The position numbers were made by a program, and so were the translations under genes. From Flavobacterium frigoritolerans (GTDB taxonomy: Bacteria > Bacteroidota > Bacteroidia > Flavobacteriales > Flavobacteriaceae), in NCBI RefSeq assembly GCF_025847275.1, contig NZ_JAOZEV010000010.1, positions 1 through 64,000 of the forward strand: a stretch of 64,000 nt of DNA, written 5' to 3'. This document shows, piece by piece, positions 62,972-64,000 of the stretch. The number at the start of each line of letters is the position of its first letter. The first letter of the stretch is position 1. The notes beneath the pieces were generated by a model. That model did not search any database. It worked only from the letters and a program-made list of their open reading frames with translations, and had not been told where the DNA came from.

Positions 62972-63090
62972 CTATTTTGGCGACTTTTTTCAATATTTTT
63001 TCATGTTTTTTTAAAAGGACTTCACTATCAAACAAATACAAAAATATTTTTTTTACTAATAATTTAAAAACAGAATCAAAACACTCAAAA

Positions 63091-63121
63091 TTTGAATTTG
63101 TTTAAATAAACATTAAATTTG
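63091..63121 (+). promoter_or_regulatory. Promoter of the thiolase gene
   Basis: TTTG (63091-63094), 19 bases, then TAAATTTG (63114-63121), an exact Bacteroidota promoter, 26 bases before the ATG. Confidence 0.7.
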
Positions 63122-63146
63122 CTTCATTAACTAAATCACACAGAAA

Positions 63147-64000
63147 ATGAACAAAAGAGTTGTTATTGTTTCTGCCGTTAGAACCCCTATCGGAAGTTTC
63201 ATGGGAGGATTATCTACAGTCACAGCCCCAAAATTAGGCGCTGTAGCTATTAAAGGAGCTTTAGAGAAAATACAATTAGACCCCAATTTAGTTGATGAAG
63301 TATTCATGGGTAACGTAGTACAAGCAGGAGTTGGTCAGGCACCAGCACGTCAGGCAGCTATATTTGCTGGATTATCCGATAAAGTTGTTTGTACAACTGT
63401 AAACAAAGTTTGCGCATCGGGAATGAAAGCAGTAATGTTCGGCGCTCAGGCAATTGCTTGTGGCGATGCCGAGATCGTAGTTGCTGGTGGAATGGAAAAC
63501 ATGAGTTTGATTCCACATTATGTACAAATGCGTAATGGTACTAAATTTGGTCCAACTACAATGGTTGACGGAATGCAAAGAGATGGTTTGGTAGATGCTT
63601 ACGATAACAACGCAATGGGAGTTTGCGCTGATTTATGTGCATCTGAACACAACATCAGCCGTGAAGAACAAGATAATTTTGCTATTCAATCCTACGAGAG
63701 AAGTGCAAAAGCTTGGGACGCAGGAAAATTTGATTCAGAAATTGTTCCAGTTGCAGTACCACAACGAAAAGGAGACCCTATAATCGTATCAAAAGACGAA
63801 GAGTACACTAATGTAAAACTAGACAAAATACCTTCGTTAAATGCTGTTTTTACTAAAGACGGAACTGTAACCGCTGCAAACGCTTCAACCATAAATGATG
63901 GTGCAGCTGCTGTGGTATTAATGTCAGAAGAAAAAGCCATTGCTTTAGGATTAAAACCACTTGCTTACATAAAAAGTTATGCCGATGCTGCACAAGAACC
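63147..64000 (+). CDS. Acetyl-CoA C-acetyltransferase (thiolase), partial at window edge
   Basis: The open frame runs to the end of the window without a stop, so only the first 284 residues of about 390 are present. Family marks: VSAVRTPIGSFMGGL at the start, the catalytic CASGMKAVMFGAQAI (nucleophilic cysteine) and NASTINDGAAAVVLMSEE (thiolase signature). It joins two acetyl-CoA into acetoacetyl-CoA or runs the reverse reaction. The remaining part with the general-base histidine and second cysteine lies outside. It has a perfect promoter. A degradative fadA-type thiolase is the alternative. Confidence 0.93.
   Translation, partial: MNKRVVIVSAVRTPIGSFMGGLSTVTAPKLGAVAIKGALEKIQLDPNLVDEVFMGNVVQAGVGQAPARQAAIFAGLSDKVVCTTVNKVCASGMKAVMFGAQAIACGDAEIVVAGGMENMSLIPHYVQMRNGTKFGPTTMVDGMQRDGLVDAYDNNAMGVCADLCASEHNISREEQDNFAIQSYERSAKAWDAGKFDSEIVPVAVPQRKGDPIIVSKDEEYTNVKLDKIPSLNAVFTKDGTVTAANASTINDGAAAVVLMSEEKAIALGLKPLAYIKSYADAAQE

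Overview
The window is AT-rich chromosomal DNA from a member of the Bacteroidota, most likely a Flavobacterium or close relative. Evidence: a SusC/SusD outer-membrane uptake pair, many short lipoprotein signals, a bacillithiol gene (bshA), TamB divergent from TsaD, a lone Fe-S membrane complex beside MlaD and an amidase, and promoters of the Bacteroidota type (TTTG or TTG, about 19-21 bases, then TAnnTTTG) upstream of several genes and both RNA units. All names come from reading motifs in the sequence; no database search was run.

Layout. 1-8.4 kb: a SusD/SusC pair (minus strand), then a LytS-type histidine kinase with an overlapping LytTR response regulator, then an FHS-type sugar permease. 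The susC and permease upstream regions share a GTTGGT-containing element. 8.5-10.5 kb: a transaldolase-like aldolase (Fsa/TalC), a short-chain dehydrogenase, and the SRP RNA with its own promoter and terminator. 10.5-15.5 kb: a glutaminyl cyclase lipoprotein, hutI and a hutG-like arginase-fold enzyme (histidine breakdown), with a structured leader and a 37-residue lysine-rich microprotein between them. 15.5-25 kb: an RhlE-type RNA helicase, a TPR hybrid kinase, a dicarboxylate/glutamate symporter, chorismate synthase, an LpxH-like phosphoesterase, a small barrel protein, a PrcB-like lipoprotein and bshA.

25-37.5 kb: an envelope and redox cluster (small conserved protein, CCG protein, membrane ferredoxin-like subunit, MlaD, amidase) divergent from lptD and ridA; then mgsA, a GlcNAc-kinase-like ATPase, gap and pfkA, all minus strand and centred on glycolysis and its overflow. 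37.7-49.8 kb: tamB, then tsaD-rsmE-DUF4159-trmH-like, an inverted-repeat element, an M43 metalloprotease, an AI-2E transporter, a THUMP-like methyltransferase and a small exported protein. 49.8-57.3 kb: a VanX-type dipeptidase, small exported proteins, an AHSA1 protein, a DHA2 drug-efflux-like MFS, a peptidase/beta-propeller lipoprotein pair and a DUF4377-META protein.

57.8-64 kb: a roadblock-like protein, an exported Ppx/GppA-like protein, a stand-alone Aer-type PAS protein and an MFS carrier; then a tRNA unit (Ser-Pro-Arg-Arg) in which tRNA-Arg and its terminator are tandemly duplicated, and the start of a thiolase cut by the window edge. There is no CRISPR array, no insertion sequence and no obvious prophage or defence island. 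The best leads are the candidate LytTR operator pair, the roadblock/Ppx/PAS neighbourhood, the tamB start anomaly, the inverted-repeat element at 45.3 kb and the tRNA-Arg duplication.
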